Positions 53,111 through 62,052 are shown, counted from the stretch's first letter. The stretch is 64,000 nucleotides of DNA from Methylobacterium sp. CB376 (GCF_029714205.1 NZ_CP121648.1:4725001-4789000), one strand, 5' to 3'. Notes: generated by a model from the sequence alone, not told the origin. A program made the numbers and translations.

Positions 53111-54388
53111 ATGTTCAAGCGTCGTTCCGCAAACGATGAGCTTATCGCGATCTTGGGGCGCTACGCCGGGGTCGGGCTGTGGGATGCGGTACTGCACGAG
53201 GGCGATCCGATGCACCCGAAATCGCGCTGGACCTGGTCCGAGCAGTTCCGGCGCCTGCTCGGCTACGCGTCGCGGGAGGAATTCCCGGACATGGTGACGT
53301 CCTGGTCCGAGCGCCTGCATCTGGAGGATGCCGCGCGCACCTTCGCGGTGTTCAAGGCCGCCCTGGCGAATGTCCGGGACAAGGGCAACTACGACGTGAC
53401 CTATCGCCTGAGGATGCGCGACGGCTCCTATCGCTGGTTCCGCGCCACGGGCGGCGTCGCGCACGGGCTGGACGGGACGCCGCTGCGCGCCTGCGGGTCG
53501 CTCGTGGACATCCACGCAGGCGTCGTGGCGGAGGGCGAGCGGGGCCGCCGGGTCGAGGCGCTGCTCGGGGAGTTCGACCGCGACGCCGTCGCCATGCTGG
53601 AGGCCTTCGCGCGCTCCGCCTCGGGGATGGAGGAGACCGCGCACGCGATGACCTCCATCGCCGACCGCGTCCGCACCGGGTCGGGCCACGTCGCGACCGC
53701 CTCCGGCGAGACCTCGGCCGGCGTCGAGAGGGTCGCCGAGGCGACCGAGGAGATCGCCGCGACGATCCGCCAACTCTCCGAGCGGGCGGCGCACGCCTCG
53801 GATCTCTCGACCTCTGTGGCCGAGAAGGCGGCCCGGACGGACGGCATGGTCCAGGACCTGTCCCGCGCCGCCGACCGGATCGGGGCCGTGGTCGGCATGA
53901 TCGCGGCGCTCGCCCACCAGACCAACCTGCTGGCGCTCAACGCCGCGATCGAGGCGGCCCGCGCCGGGAGCGCGGGGCGCGGCTTCGCGGTCGTCGCGGC
54001 CGAGGTCAAGGAACTCGCCGGCGAGACCGCCAAGGCCACCGACCAGATCGCCGCCCAGATCGCGGAAATTCGCGAGGCGACGGGCACGACCGTCCGGGCG
54101 ATCGGCGAGATCGGGCGGTCCATCACCGAACTGCGCGACACCAATCTCGACATGGTGCGGGCCATGCGTCAGCAGGGTGCCGTCACCTCCGACGTCGCGC
54201 AGACCCTCGCCCGGACCGCCTCGGGCTCCCGGCTGGTCTCGGAGAACATCGTCGCGGTGCGGGAGGTCGCCGAGGAGGCCGGCCGCACGGCGGACGCGGT
54301 CCTCGGCTCGGCCCGCGGGCTGGCGCGGTACTCGGGCGAACTCGGCGACCGGCTCCGCGGCTTCCTGACGGCGGTCCGTGCGGCCTGA
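53111..54388 (+). CDS. Soluble PAS-type methyl-accepting chemotaxis protein
   Basis: A 425-residue chemoreceptor without transmembrane helices, so cytoplasmic. Residues about 15-135 form a PAS domain of the PAS_3 type ([31 protein letters not shown]). From about 180 a signalling domain has the hairpin tip [40 protein letters not shown] and coiled coils either side. It would sense a redox or small-ligand signal and control the CheA kinase. ATG at 53111 starts the conserved part; an upstream frame from 53030 is not conserved. No che genes lie nearby. Confidence 0.9.
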   Translation: MFKRRSANDELIAILGRYAGVGLWDAVLHEGDPMHPKSRWTWSEQFRRLLGYASREEFPDMVTSWSERLHLEDAARTFAVFKAALANVRDKGNYDVTYRLRMRDGSYRWFRATGGVAHGLDGTPLRACGSLVDIHAGVVAEGERGRRVEALLGEFDRDAVAMLEAFARSASGMEETAHAMTSIADRVRTGSGHVATASGETSAGVERVAEATEEIAATIRQLSERAAHASDLSTSVAEKAARTDGMVQDLSRAADRIGAVVGMIAALAHQTNLLALNAAIEAARAGSAGRGFAVVAAEVKELAGETAKATDQIAAQIAEIREATGTTVRAIGEIGRSITELRDTNLDMVRAMRQQGAVTSDVAQTLARTASGSRLVSENIVAVREVAEEAGRTADAVLGSARGLARYSGELGDRLRGFLTAVRAA

Positions 54389-54395
54389 CCCTGCG

Positions 54396-54818
54396 TCAGA
54401 GCTCTCCCGGTCCGGCGGCGCGGCCGGACCGGGCGGCCATCCGGGCGACCCGCGCCTGCCACAGGCAGAGGAGCGGGGTGACGAGGAGCTCCATCCCGAG
54501 GGCCGCCAGCATCACGAGCGAGGGCACCCCGGTCAGCCACAGGCCGAGGAGGCGCCCCAGCCCCCCGAGCACCACCACCAGGGTCAGGAACCGGAACAGC
54601 CGCGTCCTCTGCTCGATCTCCGGAACGGTCGACCAGAACAGCAGCCCGATGCCGAGGAGGAGGCCCGAGAGGTAGCGGAAATGGCTGTCGACCGACACGG
54701 CGACGCGCTCGCCGCCGATGCCGCCGGCGCCGAACACCACGCCGTAGAGGCCCCCCGCCACCGGGACCAGGGCGGCCAGCGCCACCACCCGCTGGAGCAG
54801 GCGCCGTTCCTTGTCCAT
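54396..54818 (-). CDS. DUF4345 membrane protein
   Basis: A 140-residue protein with four predicted helices, resembling DUF4345: LQRVVALAALVPVAGGLYGV, then SVDSHFRYLSGLLLGIGLLF, EIEQRTRLFRFL and VTPLLCLWQARVARMA. The ATG at 54818 begins MDKERR. It is convergent with the chemoreceptor gene by seven bases. Function is unknown. Confidence 0.8.
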   Translation of the reverse strand: MDKERRLLQRVVALAALVPVAGGLYGVVFGAGGIGGERVAVSVDSHFRYLSGLLLGIGLLFWSTVPEIEQRTRLFRFLTLVVVLGGLGRLLGLWLTGVPSLVMLAALGMELLVTPLLCLWQARVARMAARSGRAAGPGEL

Positions 54819-54917
54819 GGCCTTGCCCCTCCCGCGCGTGCGACACACGCCCGTGTATCAGGGTCGCACGGTCCCGGGCGATCCCCTCCCGGTGAGCTCC
54901 CGCAGGAGAGTCAGCTG

Positions 54918-55406
54918 ATGCGCACACCCGAGATGTCCGCACCCGAGATGCCCGCCCTGGCCATCCGCGTCGCCGTCCCGGACGATCTCGAAGCGATCGT
55001 CCGCCTGCACGAGGCCGACGCGGTCGGCGGGCACGGGGATGCCTGGACGCCGGAGAACCGGCCCGCCTACGCGGCCGCCCTCGCGGCGATCGCGGCGAGT
55101 CCCGATTGCGACCTCTACGTGGTGCTGGAGGGCGGGGAGGTGGTCGGGAGCTTCCAGCTCTCCTTCCGGCAGGGGATCACGAGCCGCGGCGCCCGCCAGG
55201 CCGTGCTCGAGAGCGTCCAGGTCCGCGCCGACCGGCGCTCGCGGGGCGTCGGCGCCCGGATGGTGGAGGAGGCCGAGCGGCTCGCCCGCGCCGGCGGGGC
55301 GACCTCGCTGCAGCTCACCTCCAACAAGCGCCGGGTCGACGCGCACCGCTTCTACGAGCGCCTCGGCTACGCCCGCAGCCACGAGGGCTTCCGCAAGCCG
55401 CTCTGA
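54918..55406 (+). CDS. GNAT-family N-acetyltransferase
   Basis: A 162-residue GNAT enzyme that transfers acetyl from acetyl-CoA to an amine or protein. The AcCoA motif is QVRADRRSRGVGARMVEEAE, followed by TSLQLTSNKRRVDAHRFYERLGY and a typical end SHEGFRKPL. The N-terminus (TPEMSAPEMPA) is a short duplicated segment. The ATG at 54918 has CAGGAGAG nine bases before it. Its stop overlaps repeat copy F. The substrate is unknown. Confidence 0.9.
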   Translation: MRTPEMSAPEMPALAIRVAVPDDLEAIVRLHEADAVGGHGDAWTPENRPAYAAALAAIAASPDCDLYVVLEGGEVVGSFQLSFRQGITSRGARQAVLESVQVRADRRSRGVGARMVEEAERLARAGGATSLQLTSNKRRVDAHRFYERLGYARSHEGFRKPL

Positions 55407-55508
55407 TCCGGGATCCGGTTGATCACAGCGGATCCCGGATCACCAGCCCGCGCGGCGCGTGAACGAAGCCCGCATCCGCCATCCCGAGGGGATCTGGCGG
55501 ATTGGGTC
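55405..55508 (-). repeat. Dispersed modular palindromic repeat, copy F
   Basis: Module 3 (GATCCGGGATCCGGT...AGCGGATCCCGGATC) comes first, then the linker CCGCGCGGCGCGTGAACG in opposite orientation to copies A-C, then a module-1 form (ATCCGCCATCCCGAGGGGATC and TGGCGGATT). It lies between the convergent GNAT and PsiF-like genes. Confidence 0.85.
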
Positions 55509-55519
55509 TGAGCCGGCCT

Positions 55520-55756
55520 TCAGGCCTTCTGCTCCTTGAGGCGCTTCACGCATTTGCTGAAGTATTTCGGCCAGGTCGGGCCCTGCGCGGCCTTGTCGGC
55601 GGTGGACAAAGCCCGCCACTCGGCGCCGCACTTCTTCTGCCGCTCGCGGGCTGCCATGCCCTTCACGGTCGGCTCGGCCCTCTCCTGGGCGCGTGCCGGG
55701 AGGGGCGGCGCCAGCACTGCGGCGACGAGGGCTGCGAGGACGAGGCGGGAGCGCAT
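55520..55756 (-). CDS. Small secreted PsiF-like protein
   Basis: A 78-residue exported protein with signal peptide MRSRLVLAALVAAVLAPPLP and ARA cleavage. The mature part has QKKCGAEWRALSTADKAAQG and FSKCVKRLKEQKA, two cysteines spaced as in the PsiF (phosphate-starvation inducible) repeat. Family assignment is moderate; the function of PsiF is unknown. Confidence 0.68.
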   Translation of the reverse strand: MRSRLVLAALVAAVLAPPLPARAQERAEPTVKGMAARERQKKCGAEWRALSTADKAAQGPTWPKYFSKCVKRLKEQKA

Positions 55757-56003
55757 GGAAGACCTCCGGTCGCCCCGCTGACGCTGGGGCAGGTTGCCGG
55801 CCCATCACTGCCACAGGCGTTCCCTCCGGCAAGGTGCCGCGCCCCGTCCGGTCCGCGACCGCGCCGAAAAAGTCCTTTGCGTCGCATTTTCGCCGCAGCC
55901 TCGCGCGCCCGAGCGACGTTTTCGCTTCACAGGCGCGGGCGCTCTCTGGTTAAGCTCGCCCGGCGAGAGACCCGATCCACGCCCGCGCGAGGGGACCGTC
56001 TGC

Positions 56004-56672
56004 ATGTCGGCCGTCACGACTCCGCCGATCGACCTGTACTACTGGACGACGCCGAACGGCTGGAAAGCCTCGATCATGCTGGAGGAGTGCGGGCTGCCGT
56101 ACCGCATGATCCCGGTGAACATCGGCAAGGGGGCGCAGCGCGCGCCCGAGTTTCTCAGCGTTTCGCCGAACGGCAAGATCCCGGTGATCGTCGATCACGA
56201 CGGGCCCGGGTCCGCGCCGATCACGATCTACGAGTCGAACGCCATCCTGCAATACCTCGCCCGCAAGACCGGCCAGTTCTACCCGGAAGCCGAGCGGGAG
56301 CGTATCGCGGTCGATATCTGGCTGTTCTGGCAGGCGGCGAATTTCGGCCCGGTCCTCGGCCAGACTCACCATTTCCGCATCTACGCGCCGGAGAAGATCC
56401 CCTACGCCATCGAGCGCTACACCGCCGAGGCGGCCCGGCTCTACCGGGTCCTCGACGCGCAGCTCGCGGCGCACGCCTTCGTGGCGGGCGATGCCTACAC
56501 GATCGCCGACATCGCGGTCGTCACCTGGGCGAAGCTCTGGGAACGCCAGGGCCTCGACATCGCGGATTACCCGCATGTCGGCCGCTGGCTCGACGCCGTG
56601 AAGGCGCGCCCGGCGGTCCTGCGCGGCTTCAAGCTCCGGGCCGAGCCGGAGAATGCCGCCGCGCCCGCCTGA
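56004..56672 (+). CDS. Glutathione S-transferase family protein
   Basis: A 222-residue GST, of the YfcG/YghU-like or NuGST type. The N-terminal thioredoxin-like domain starts IDLYYWTTPNGWKASIMLEE and has NGKIPVIVDHDG and YESNAILQYLARK, the glutathione site; the helical domain follows with AGDAYTIADIAVVTWAKLWE. ATG at 56004 has GAGGGG upstream. It acts in the cytoplasm on glutathione conjugates or disulfides; the substrate is not clear. Confidence 0.93.
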   Translation: MSAVTTPPIDLYYWTTPNGWKASIMLEECGLPYRMIPVNIGKGAQRAPEFLSVSPNGKIPVIVDHDGPGSAPITIYESNAILQYLARKTGQFYPEAERERIAVDIWLFWQAANFGPVLGQTHHFRIYAPEKIPYAIERYTAEAARLYRVLDAQLAAHAFVAGDAYTIADIAVVTWAKLWERQGLDIADYPHVGRWLDAVKARPAVLRGFKLRAEPENAAAPA

Positions 56673-56715
56673 GGCGCGGCGGCCCCGCGGCCCGGGTCAG
56701 GGCGTGACGGTTGGG

Positions 56716-57213
56716 TCAGGGCGTGACGGTCTTGGGCTTCGCGGCCGGCTTGGCGGGGGCGGCCTGCGCCACCTCGTCCGGGGCCTTGGTCCAGGTCTGC
56801 GAGCCGCACAGCACCTTGAGCAGGCAGCCCGAGATCGAGAGTTCCGAGGCGCTCTCGCGGGCGATCGTCACCTCGTAGAACTTGCCCTCCTCGGCGTTGT
56901 AGATCTGCCCCTTGTAGCCGGCCTCGTCGGGCTTGAGCCCCTCCATCAGCTGCAGGCCGATCACCGGCCGCTGCCGCTTCTTGGGATCGGGGTTCTTGAT
57001 GTCGGTGCGCGGCTGGCCCTGGTCGTTGAGCGGGACCTTCAGCCAGACGACCGTGCCGCAGGCTTGGCTGCCGGCCGGGCCGCAGCGCTCGATCTTGATC
57101 TTCGCCCGGCCATCCTCCGTCAGCCACGTGCCGGAGGGATCGGTCCCCGCCTGCGCGGCGGTGCCGGCGAGGAGCAGGAACGCGGTGAGGGCGGGGGTCC
57201 GGACTGAACGCAT
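56716..57213 (-). CDS. DUF2147 secreted protein, second copy
   Basis: A 165-residue exported DUF2147 protein with signal peptide to about residue 22 (LLLAGTAAQA), then DPSGTWLTEDGRAKIKIERCG and YNAEEGKFYEVTI. It shares the first motif with the copy at 52417 but is longer, with a Pro/Ala/Lys tail (APAKPAAKPKTVTP). A 17-bp near-duplication of GGTCAGGGCGTGACGGT covers the stop codon (56697-56730). It is convergent with GST. Confidence 0.85.
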   Translation of the reverse strand: MRSVRTPALTAFLLLAGTAAQAGTDPSGTWLTEDGRAKIKIERCGPAGSQACGTVVWLKVPLNDQGQPRTDIKNPDPKKRQRPVIGLQLMEGLKPDEAGYKGQIYNAEEGKFYEVTIARESASELSISGCLLKVLCGSQTWTKAPDEVAQAAPAKPAAKPKTVTP

Positions 57214-57328
57214 GGACGAATCTCCCTTGCTCCGTCTCCGGGCCGCGCGGGCCCGCTCGGCGGATCATCACGTCGGGGCCCGGCGGCGGCCCGCCGGGCG
57301 TGGCCCAAAGGCCGCGATGGCCTCTAAA

Positions 57329-57353
57329 AACGCGGGGTTTCTGGCGTTTTTTC
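57329..57353 (+). terminator. Possible weak terminator before ndk
   Basis: AAAAACGC and GCGTTTTTT enclose a GGGGTTTCTG loop. The stem has few G-C pairs, but the T-run and AT content are unusual. It precedes ndk by about 135 bases, so it could also be part of that gene's promoter region. Confidence 0.35.
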
Positions 57354-57486
57354 GACCACGTTGCGGCCGAGTCGCAGCAGCGCCGGCCCGGCTCGGCTTG
57401 AGGGCGAGTCGGCGCGCCGCTATAAGCCCGGCGCCGCGGGCGGCATCCGGCCGCTCCGCCCAGCCTTCCCTCCGACGGATCCTCCG

Positions 57487-57909
57487 ATGGCCATCGAGCG
57501 CACCTTCTCCATCCTGAAGCCGGACGCCACCGCCCGGAATCTCACCGGCGCGATCAACGCGGTGATCGAGGAGGCGGGCCTGCGCATCGTCGCCCAGCGC
57601 CGCATCCGCATGTCGGAGGCCCAGGCCAAGACCTTCTACGAGGTCCATGCCGAGCGCCCGTTCTACGGCGAGCTCGTCTCCTTCATGACCTCGGGACCCG
57701 TCGTCGTGCAGGTGCTGGAGGGCGACAACGCCGTCGCCAAGTACCGCGAGGTGATGGGCGCCACCAACCCGGCCCAGGCGGCCGAGGGCACGATCCGCAA
57801 GCGCTTCGCCGTCTCGGTCGGCGAGAACTCGGTGCACGGCTCGGACAGCGCCGAGAACGCCGCGATCGAGATCGCGCAGTTCTTCACCGAAGCCGACATC
57901 GTCGGCTGA
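57487..57909 (+). CDS. ndk: Nucleoside diphosphate kinase
   Basis: A 140-residue NDK that balances nucleoside triphosphates by phosphate transfer through His117 in [28 protein letters not shown] is the family start and the chain ends FTEADIVG. The ATG at 57487 is clear. It is followed by the molybdopterin oxidoreductase gene after 121 bases. Confidence 0.97.
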   Translation: MAIERTFSILKPDATARNLTGAINAVIEEAGLRIVAQRRIRMSEAQAKTFYEVHAERPFYGELVSFMTSGPVVVQVLEGDNAVAKYREVMGATNPAQAAEGTIRKRFAVSVGENSVHGSDSAENAAIEIAQFFTEADIVG

Positions 57910-58030
57910 GATCCGCCGCGCGGGCCGGTCGGACGCGTCCCCGGGCGCCCGACCGGCCGGCGGTCCCACATCGGGTGCGCGCGGCCGGGGATCCCTCCCG
58001 GGCGGGCGCCCGCGGCACGGAGGCGGAGCG

Positions 58031-60130
58031 GTGACGGCGCAGGCGCGGATCGAGCGGCGGGCCTCCACCTGCCCGCATGATTGTCCCTCGGTCTGCGCCC
58101 TCGACGTCGAGGTGATCGACGGGGCCGCGATCGGGCGCGTGCGCGGCGCCGCGCGCCACTCCTACACGGCGGGCGTCGTCTGCGCGAAGGTCGCCCGCTA
58201 CGCCGAGCGCGTCCATCACCCGGACCGGCTGACCCGGCCGATGATCCGGACCGGGCCCAAAGGGTCGGGGTCGTTCGCCCCGATCTCCTGGGACGAGGCC
58301 CTCGACCGCACCGCCGAGGCTTTCCTCGGGGCCGAGGCCGCGCACGGGCCGGAGGCCGTGTGGCCCTACTACTACGCGGGGACGATGGGGCTGGTGATGC
58401 GCGACGGCATCAACCGCCTGCGCCACGCCAAGGGCTACTCGGGCCAGCACTCGACCATCTGCACGACGCTCGCCTGGTCCGGCTTCGTGGCGGGCACGGG
58501 GCGGCTCGCCGGCTCGGACCCGCGCGAGATGGCCGAGAGCGACTGCATCGTGATCTGGGGCACCAACCCGGTGCACACCCAGGTCAACGTGATGACCCAC
58601 GTCCAGGCGGCGCGCCGGAACCGCGGCGCGACGCTCGTGGTGGTCGACATCTACGACAACCCGACCATGCGGCAGGCCGACATGGCGCTGCTCGTACGGC
58701 CGGGCACGGACGCGGCGCTGGCCTGCGCGGTCATGCACGTGCTGTTCCGCGACGGCCACGCCGACCGCGACTACCTCGCCCGGTACACCGACTGCCCCGC
58801 CGCGCTGGAGGCGCATCTGCGCCCGCGCGGCCCGGACTGGGCGGCGGCGATCACCGGCCTCACGGTGGCCGAGATCGAGGCCTTCGCGCGGCTCGTCGGC
58901 GCGACGAAGCGCAGCTTCTTCCGGCTCGGCTACGGCTTCTCGCGCAGCCGCAACGGCGCCGTCTCCATGCACGCGGCCCTCAGCATCCCGGCGGTGACGG
59001 GGGCGTGGCAGCATCCGGGCGGCGGCGCCTTCCACTCGAACAGCGGCATCTACGGCCTCGACAAGACCCTGATCGAGGGGCTCGACGCCCGCGACCCGCG
59101 GGTCCGCGTGCTCGACCAGTCCCAGATCGGCCGGGTCCTGTGCGGCGACGCCGAGGCCCTGCGCGGCGGTCCTCCGGTGACCGCACTCCTCGTGCAGAAC
59201 ACCAACCCGGTCTCGGTCGCGCCCGAGCAGGAGGCGGTGAAGCGGGGCTTCGCCCGCGACGACCTCTTCGTCTGCGTGCACGAGCAGTTCCTGACCGAGA
59301 CGGCCCGGATGGCCGACATCGTGCTGCCCGCGACCATGTTCCTGGAGCACGACGACCTCTACACCAGCGGCGGCCACCAGCACATCCAGCTCGGCCCCCG
59401 GCTGATCGCGCCGCCCGAGGGCTGCCGCTCGAACCACGAGGTGGTGGCGGCGCTGGCCGCGCGGGTCGGCGCCGCGCATCCGGGCTTCGCCCTGAGCCCG
59501 CGCGACCTCATCGACGCGACGCTGCGCGCCTCCGGCCGGGGCAGCCTCGCCGAACTCGAGGCGGCGGGCGGCATCCTCGACGCGCAGCCCCCCTTCGCCC
59601 GCGCCCATTACCTCGACGGGTTCGGCCATCCGGACGGCCGCTTCCGCTTCCGGCCGGACTGGGGCGCCGTGCCGATCGGCCATGACGGGCCGCGGGGCCC
59701 GGCGGCGGACCTGCCGGCCCTGCCCGACCACTGGGAGGCGCCGCTCAGGACGGCGACGCCGGCCCATCCGTTCCGGCTGGCCACGAGCCCGGCGCGCAAC
59801 TTCCTGAACTCGACCTTCACGGAGACGCCGACCTCGCGCGCCAAGGAGCGCCATCCGACCGTGATGATCCATCCCGAGGACGCGGCCGCGCACGGGATCG
59901 GGGAGGGGACCTGGGTGCGGCTCTCGAACGAGCTCGGCGCGGTGACCCTGCGGGCGACGCTGTGTCCGGGGCTGCGGCGCGGCGTGCTGATCGCGGAATC
60001 GATCTGGCCGAACGACGCCTATCCGGACGGGCGCGGCATCAACACGCTCACGGGCGCCGACGCGCCGGCGCCCTTCGGCGGCGCGGCCTTCCACGACAAC
60101 CACGTGGCGATCGCCCCCGTGGCGGGGTGA
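58031..60130 (+). CDS. Molybdopterin oxidoreductase (Fe-S, soluble type)
   Basis: A 699-residue member of the DMSO reductase / formate dehydrogenase superfamily with a single subunit. One [4Fe-4S] site is formed by Cys14, Cys18, Cys22 and Cys51 (STCPHDCPSVC and VVCAKVARY). The molybdopterin domains follow, with HSTICTTLAWSGF and WGTNPVHTQ, and a C-terminal MGD-binding domain with SNELGAVTLR. There is no Tat signal, so it is cytoplasmic. The start is GTG at 58031. No electron-transfer or chaperone gene is nearby, so its physiological substrate is unknown. Confidence 0.9.
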   Translation: MTAQARIERRASTCPHDCPSVCALDVEVIDGAAIGRVRGAARHSYTAGVVCAKVARYAERVHHPDRLTRPMIRTGPKGSGSFAPISWDEALDRTAEAFLGAEAAHGPEAVWPYYYAGTMGLVMRDGINRLRHAKGYSGQHSTICTTLAWSGFVAGTGRLAGSDPREMAESDCIVIWGTNPVHTQVNVMTHVQAARRNRGATLVVVDIYDNPTMRQADMALLVRPGTDAALACAVMHVLFRDGHADRDYLARYTDCPAALEAHLRPRGPDWAAAITGLTVAEIEAFARLVGATKRSFFRLGYGFSRSRNGAVSMHAALSIPAVTGAWQHPGGGAFHSNSGIYGLDKTLIEGLDARDPRVRVLDQSQIGRVLCGDAEALRGGPPVTALLVQNTNPVSVAPEQEAVKRGFARDDLFVCVHEQFLTETARMADIVLPATMFLEHDDLYTSGGHQHIQLGPRLIAPPEGCRSNHEVVAALAARVGAAHPGFALSPRDLIDATLRASGRGSLAELEAAGGILDAQPPFARAHYLDGFGHPDGRFRFRPDWGAVPIGHDGPRGPAADLPALPDHWEAPLRTATPAHPFRLATSPARNFLNSTFTETPTSRAKERHPTVMIHPEDAAAHGIGEGTWVRLSNELGAVTLRATLCPGLRRGVLIAESIWPNDAYPDGRGINTLTGADAPAPFGGAAFHDNHVAIAPVAG

Positions 60131-60283
60131 GGGCGCCCGCGGCCCGTCCGCGCGGCGGGGTCCGCCGGGAGCGGTCGGTGCGGGGCGGGCGCCCCTTTTC
60201 CGGCCGGTGTGGCGCCCGGGTCCTTGCACGGCAGGGATGATTCGGAGTCCAACGGTCAAGCTTTCGTTGACCGGATCACCACC

Positions 60284-60640
60284 ATGCGCCTCCGCATCGC
60301 CCTCGCCGCCGGCCTCCTGGCCCTCGGCGCCTCCGCCGCCCTCGCGGGCGGCACCGCCGCTCCCCTCGAAGCCTACCAGCCCGATCCGGCTCTGCGCACG
60401 GCGCCCAAGACCGAGCTGGAGAGCCGCGTGCGCAACGCCTGCGCGGTCGTGCAGGCCCGCCTGCAGAACGCGGCCGAGACCGCGCTGGAGCGGCCCTGCG
60501 GCTGCTACGCCAGGGCCACGCTGCGCGCCCTCGACCCGGCCGAGCTCGAAGCCTACCGGAGTACGGGCTACTTCAACGAATCCGCCCGGGCCAAGGCGCT
60601 GAGCGCCCTCGACAGCTGCAAGCTGCCCCGCCCGATCTGA
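60284..60640 (+). CDS. Small secreted hypothetical protein with Cys pairs
   Basis: A 118-residue exported protein. Signal peptide MRLRIALAAGLLALGASAAL cleaves near ALAGG, and the mature chain has four cysteines (NACAVV, RPCGCY, DSCKL). No family is recognised. The ATG at 60284 starts the signal; a frame opens upstream at 60209. The stop overlaps repeat copy G. Confidence 0.65.
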   Translation: MRLRIALAAGLLALGASAALAGGTAAPLEAYQPDPALRTAPKTELESRVRNACAVVQARLQNAAETALERPCGCYARATLRALDPAELEAYRSTGYFNESARAKALSALDSCKLPRPI

Positions 60641-60829
60641 TCCGGGATCCGCTTGATCGCAGCGGATCCCGGATCCCAAGCCTGCGCGGCGCCTGAGCGA
60701 AGCCCAAATCCGCCATCCCGAAGGGATCAAGCGGATTTGGTATGACACGCCCGCGCGGCGCCTGAGCGAAGCCGGCATCCGCATGGCCGAAATGGGAGAT
60801 GCGAAGCCATCAACCGGATGGCGGATGAC
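60639..60829 (-). repeat. Dispersed modular palindromic repeat, copy G (module 1 doubled)
   Basis: Starts with module 3 (GATCCGGGATCCGCT...AGCGGATCCCGGATC), followed by CTGCGCGGCGCCTGAGCGAA, ATCCGCCATCCCGAAGGGAT, then a second linker CGCGCGGCGCCTGAGCGAAG and a module-1 form with GCATCCGCATGGCCGAAATG and ATCAACCGGATGGCGG. The order is reversed compared with copy C, which also has module 1 twice. Confidence 0.85.
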
Positions 60830-60860
60830 ACCCCGCCTCGACCGGACCGTCGATCCTGAG

Positions 60861-60891
60861 CCCCTCTCCCGCCCCGCGGGGGAGGGGTTTT
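60861..60891 (+). terminator. Intrinsic terminator before the sahR operon
   Basis: CCCCTC TCCC GCCCC GCGGG GGAGGGG folds into a stable stem followed by TTTTCG. It isolates the methionine operon from upstream transcription. Confidence 0.75.
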
Positions 60892-60935
60892 CGTTGCGAC
60901 GGGGGCGATTCCGGCTTGCGCCGCGCTGTGAACGC

Positions 60936-60955
60936 ACATAAAGATATCTTTATGT
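60936..60955. promoter_or_regulatory. Perfect 20-bp palindrome, candidate SahR operator
   Basis: ACATAAAGATATCTTTATGT is its own exact reverse complement. It ends 28 bases before the sahR ATG. Palindromes of this form are the reported binding sites of SahR, which releases DNA when S-adenosylhomocysteine binds, so it probably controls its own operon with metF and metH. The palindrome is very AT-rich against its surroundings. Confidence 0.8.
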
Positions 60956-60983
60956 TTCGCTCGGAGCCGAGAGAACGCCGCCG

Positions 60984-61967
60984 ATGATCCAGCCGCTCGC
61001 CTTCTCCGACGCTCTCGGCGTGCTGCGCGCCGCCGCGGAAGAGACGCGGCTGCGCATCATCGCGCTCCTGCGCGAGGGGGAGCTGACGGTCTCGGACCTC
61101 ACCGACATCCTCGGCCAGTCGCAGCCGCGCATCTCGCGCCACCTCAAGCTGATGGTGGAGGCCGGGCTGGTCGAGCGGCACCGGGAGGGTGCCTGGGCCT
61201 TCTTCCGGCTGGTCGAGGGTGTTTCGGCCATGGTCGAGCCGCTGCTCGCCGCCGCGGACAGGACCCGGCCGCCGCTCTCCGAGGACCGCGCCCGCCTCGA
61301 CGCCGTGCGGGCGCAGCGCGCCGAGGCGGCCCAGAGCTTCTTCGCCCGGCTCGCGCCGCAATGGGACAAGGTGCGCTCCCTCCACGTGCCCGAGGCGACG
61401 GTCGAGGCCGCGGTGCTCGACGTGCTCGGCCCGCGGCCGATCGGCAGCCTCCTCGACCTCGGCACCGGGACGGGGCGGATGCTCGCGCTGCTCGCGCCGC
61501 GGGCGACCCGCGCGACCGGGCTCGACGCCAACCACGCGATGCTGTCGGTCGCCCGCGCGAACCTGGAGCGGCAGGGCCTGGCGCGGGTCGACCTGCGCCA
61601 GGGCGACATCCACGCGCCGCCCTTCAGCCGCGGCAGCTTCGACCTCGTGCTGATCCACCAGGTGCTGCACTACCTGGACGACCCGGCCCGCGCCCTGCGC
61701 GAGGCGGCCCGCCTCGTCGCCCCGGGCGGCCGGCTCCTGGTGGTGGATTTCGCCCCCCACGACCTCGAATTCCTGCGCGAGACGCAGGCCCATCGCCGCC
61801 TCGGCTTCGCGGCCGAGCAGGTCGCGCACTGGCTCACCGAGGCGTCGCTCGACGACGTCACCCTGCGCGAATTGCCGCCGAGCAGCGAGGCGGGCCACCG
61901 CCTCACCGTCACGCTCTGGCTCGCCCACAACCCCGCGGCGGCGATCCCCACCCGCGAGGTCGCCTGA
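60984..61967 (+). CDS. sahR: SahR-type regulator: ArsR DNA-binding domain fused to a methyltransferase fold
   Basis: A 327-residue fusion. Residues 10-85 are an ArsR winged helix with ILGQSQPRISRHLKLMVEAG; residues about 130-300 are a class I methyltransferase fold with LDLGTGTGRMLALLAP and a SAM/SAH-binding loop near 155. In Proteobacteria such fused proteins, named SahR, repress methionine cycle genes and are induced by S-adenosylhomocysteine. The first gene of a sahR-metF-metH operon, it lies 29 bases after a perfect palindrome. Alternatively the C-terminal domain is an active methyltransferase; the context favours a sensor. Confidence 0.85.
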   Translation: MIQPLAFSDALGVLRAAAEETRLRIIALLREGELTVSDLTDILGQSQPRISRHLKLMVEAGLVERHREGAWAFFRLVEGVSAMVEPLLAAADRTRPPLSEDRARLDAVRAQRAEAAQSFFARLAPQWDKVRSLHVPEATVEAAVLDVLGPRPIGSLLDLGTGTGRMLALLAPRATRATGLDANHAMLSVARANLERQGLARVDLRQGDIHAPPFSRGSFDLVLIHQVLHYLDDPARALREAARLVAPGGRLLVVDFAPHDLEFLRETQAHRRLGFAAEQVAHWLTEASLDDVTLRELPPSSEAGHRLTVTLWLAHNPAAAIPTREVA

Positions 61968-62035
61968 TGGTTCCCCCGACCCTCACCCCCACGCGGCCCG
62001 TGCGCGGCACGGTGTGCGTCCACCCATTCGCCTGA
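61967..62035 (+). CDS. Short open frame coupled to sahR (22 aa)
   Basis: ATG at 61967 overlaps the sahR stop (TGATG) and encodes 22 residues, MVPPTLTPTRPVRGTVCVHP, with its stop 17 bases before metF. It may be a coupling peptide or chance. No family is recognised. Confidence 0.2.
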   Translation: MVPPTLTPTRPVRGTVCVHPFA

Positions 62036-62052
62036 GAGAACCGAGGTCTCCG

